Shown here piece by piece: positions 39,545 to 40,833 of a stretch of DNA of 40,833 nt. Positions within the stretch are counted from its first letter, which is position 1. Each line of letters begins with the position of its first letter. A program made the translations under genes and the position numbers. Source of the stretch: an uncultured Pseudomonadota bacterium (GTDB lineage Bacteria; Pseudomonadota; Gammaproteobacteria; Methylococcales; Methylomonadaceae); assembly GCA_903876445.1 (NCBI GenBank), contig CAIQZX010000083.1:1-40833 (forward strand). Reading direction: 5' to 3'. The notes under the pieces were generated by a model, which was not told where the DNA came from, searched no databases, and saw nothing but the letters and a program-made list of their open reading frames with translations.

Positions 39545-40833
39545 TTAGGCTTTGACAATTTTCCAGCAATAATGGATTTTCATATCGCGGGAAAAATCTT
39601 CAGCGATAGTTTGCGCGGTTATTTCAGTGATATTTAGATTTTTAAATTCGCTCACATCAAACTTAAATTTTCTAAAGTTTGTTGAAAAATACAGAATCCC
39701 GTCTTTTGTGAGTAGCTTTGTCGAATTTTGAATCAATTGAATATAATCGCGCTGGACATCAAAAACATCATCCATTTTTTTAGAATTTGAAAAAGTCGGC
39801 GGGTCTAAGAAAATCAAATCGTATTGACGTGCGGCGGTTTTAGCTTCTTTTTCCAACCATTCCACACAATCCGCTTGAATAAACTCATGTCGCCCTGTTG
39901 TTATATTCAACGCCAAATTATTTTTTGCCCATTGTAAATAAGTGTTCGACATATCCACAGTGGTTGTAATTGTCGCGCCACCAACAGCGGCATGAACCGT
40001 GGCACTTCCCGTGTAGGCGAACAAATTTAAAAAGCGTTTTCCTTTGGCTTCTTTTTGAATTTTTAAACGAATCGGACGGTGATCTAAAAATAAACCTGTG
40101 TCTAAATAATTTTCAAAATTCACCAATAATTTACAACCACCTTCGATGATTTCATGAAAAATTTCAGATTCCGCCTGTTTTTCATATTGGTCTGTATTGC
40201 GTTGTTTGCGGCGAATTTTTAATAAAACCTGCGATTTCGGAACATTCAAGACGCTTGGAATTTCAGCCAACAACCCCGCCAAACGCGCATCGGCTTTTTC
40301 TTGGTCAATACTTTTTGGAGATTGATATTCTTGAACGTTTACCCATGTTTTTTCGCAATGATAAACATCAACGGCGGCTGCATATTCGGGCAAATCTGCA
40401 TCGTAAATTCGATAAGCAAACACCTGATTTTGCTTTGCCCATTTGGATAATTTTTTTAGATTTTTTTGCAACCGATTTGCAAACATTGGCGCGTCGAATT
40501 TTTCGGTATTTTCATCAACAATTTCAGCTTGCGCGATTTCAATAATTTTTTCGATTCGTGGCTTAATCAGTTCTTCAACAGGTTGCTCAATTCGCGGCTC
40601 AAAAAGTTTTTCTTTCGGAATAAAAAACGCTTTTTCTTCAATCGACAAACGCAACAATCGACATTCCAACGCGCCGTTAAACAACGTAATCGGTTTATGG
40701 GAACGAATTCCCAAACGAAAACCTAATTCGGGATTGCTGATAATTAACGCGGCTTGCCAACCGACAAAATTAGTTTTTAAGGTTTGTCCAAATTGTTCGT
40801 ACAAAATTGCCGTTTCAGCTTCATCGCCTAATC
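39545..40833 (-). CDS. rlmL: 23S rRNA methyltransferase RlmL/RlmKL, C-terminal part (5' end outside window)
   Basis: Frame stays open to the window edge (LGDEAETAILYEQFGQTLKTNFVGWQAALIISNPELGFRLGIRSHK). RlmK-like FLNLFAYTGSATVHAAVGGATITTTVDMS and DLIFLDPPTFSNSKKM. Confidence 0.9.
   Translation of the reverse strand, partial: LGDEAETAILYEQFGQTLKTNFVGWQAALIISNPELGFRLGIRSHKPITLFNGALECRLLRLSIEEKAFFIPKEKLFEPRIEQPVEELIKPRIEKIIEIAQAEIVDENTEKFDAPMFANRLQKNLKKLSKWAKQNQVFAYRIYDADLPEYAAAVDVYHCEKTWVNVQEYQSPKSIDQEKADARLAGLLAEIPSVLNVPKSQVLLKIRRKQRNTDQYEKQAESEIFHEIIEGGCKLLVNFENYLDTGLFLDHRPIRLKIQKEAKGKRFLNLFAYTGSATVHAAVGGATITTTVDMSNTYLQWAKNNLALNITTGRHEFIQADCVEWLEKEAKTAARQYDLIFLDPPTFSNSKKMDDVFDVQRDYIQLIQNSTKLLTKDGILYFSTNFRKFKFDVSEFKNLNITEITAQTIAEDFSRDMKIHYCWKIVKA

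Overview
Ordinary gammaproteobacterial chromosome, densely packed and AT-rich. A methylotroph/methanotroph is plausible from pqqC, an FchA-like cyclohydrolase and a RimK-like ATP-grasp gene, but this is inference. Both ends cut through genes: fliK on the left and rlmL/rlmKL on the right. Between them are mostly recognisable housekeeping genes (cysS, gshB, speA, queF, psd, smc, zipA, rimI, pqqC, envC-like, gpmI, gspD/C/M/L, ilvA, csrA, tRNA-Ser, peroxiredoxin, CorA-like). The strongest candidates for a second look are: (1) a five-part locus at 11.4-17.5 kb, made of a TonB-dependent receptor, YfiR, a YfiN-like-sensor hybrid histidine kinase with HPt, and a REC-GGDEF protein, which could be an outer-membrane-to-c-di-GMP signalling chain; (2) a 19-bp tandem duplication that copies the yfiR start codon out of frame; (3) near-identical 63-bp repeats in fliK; (4) a non-coding block at 36.8-37.3 kb with an apparent IS200/IS605 TnpB omegaRNA/right-end fossil and other structured repeats; (5) a PhoB-box-like array upstream of an OprP-type porin; (6) a CorA-like protein with an MgtE-N-like domain and GMS in place of GMN; (7) an orphan FlhB C-terminal domain protein. 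No CRISPR array, intact transposon or prophage was seen. All family assignments come from reading motifs in the translations; no database search was run.
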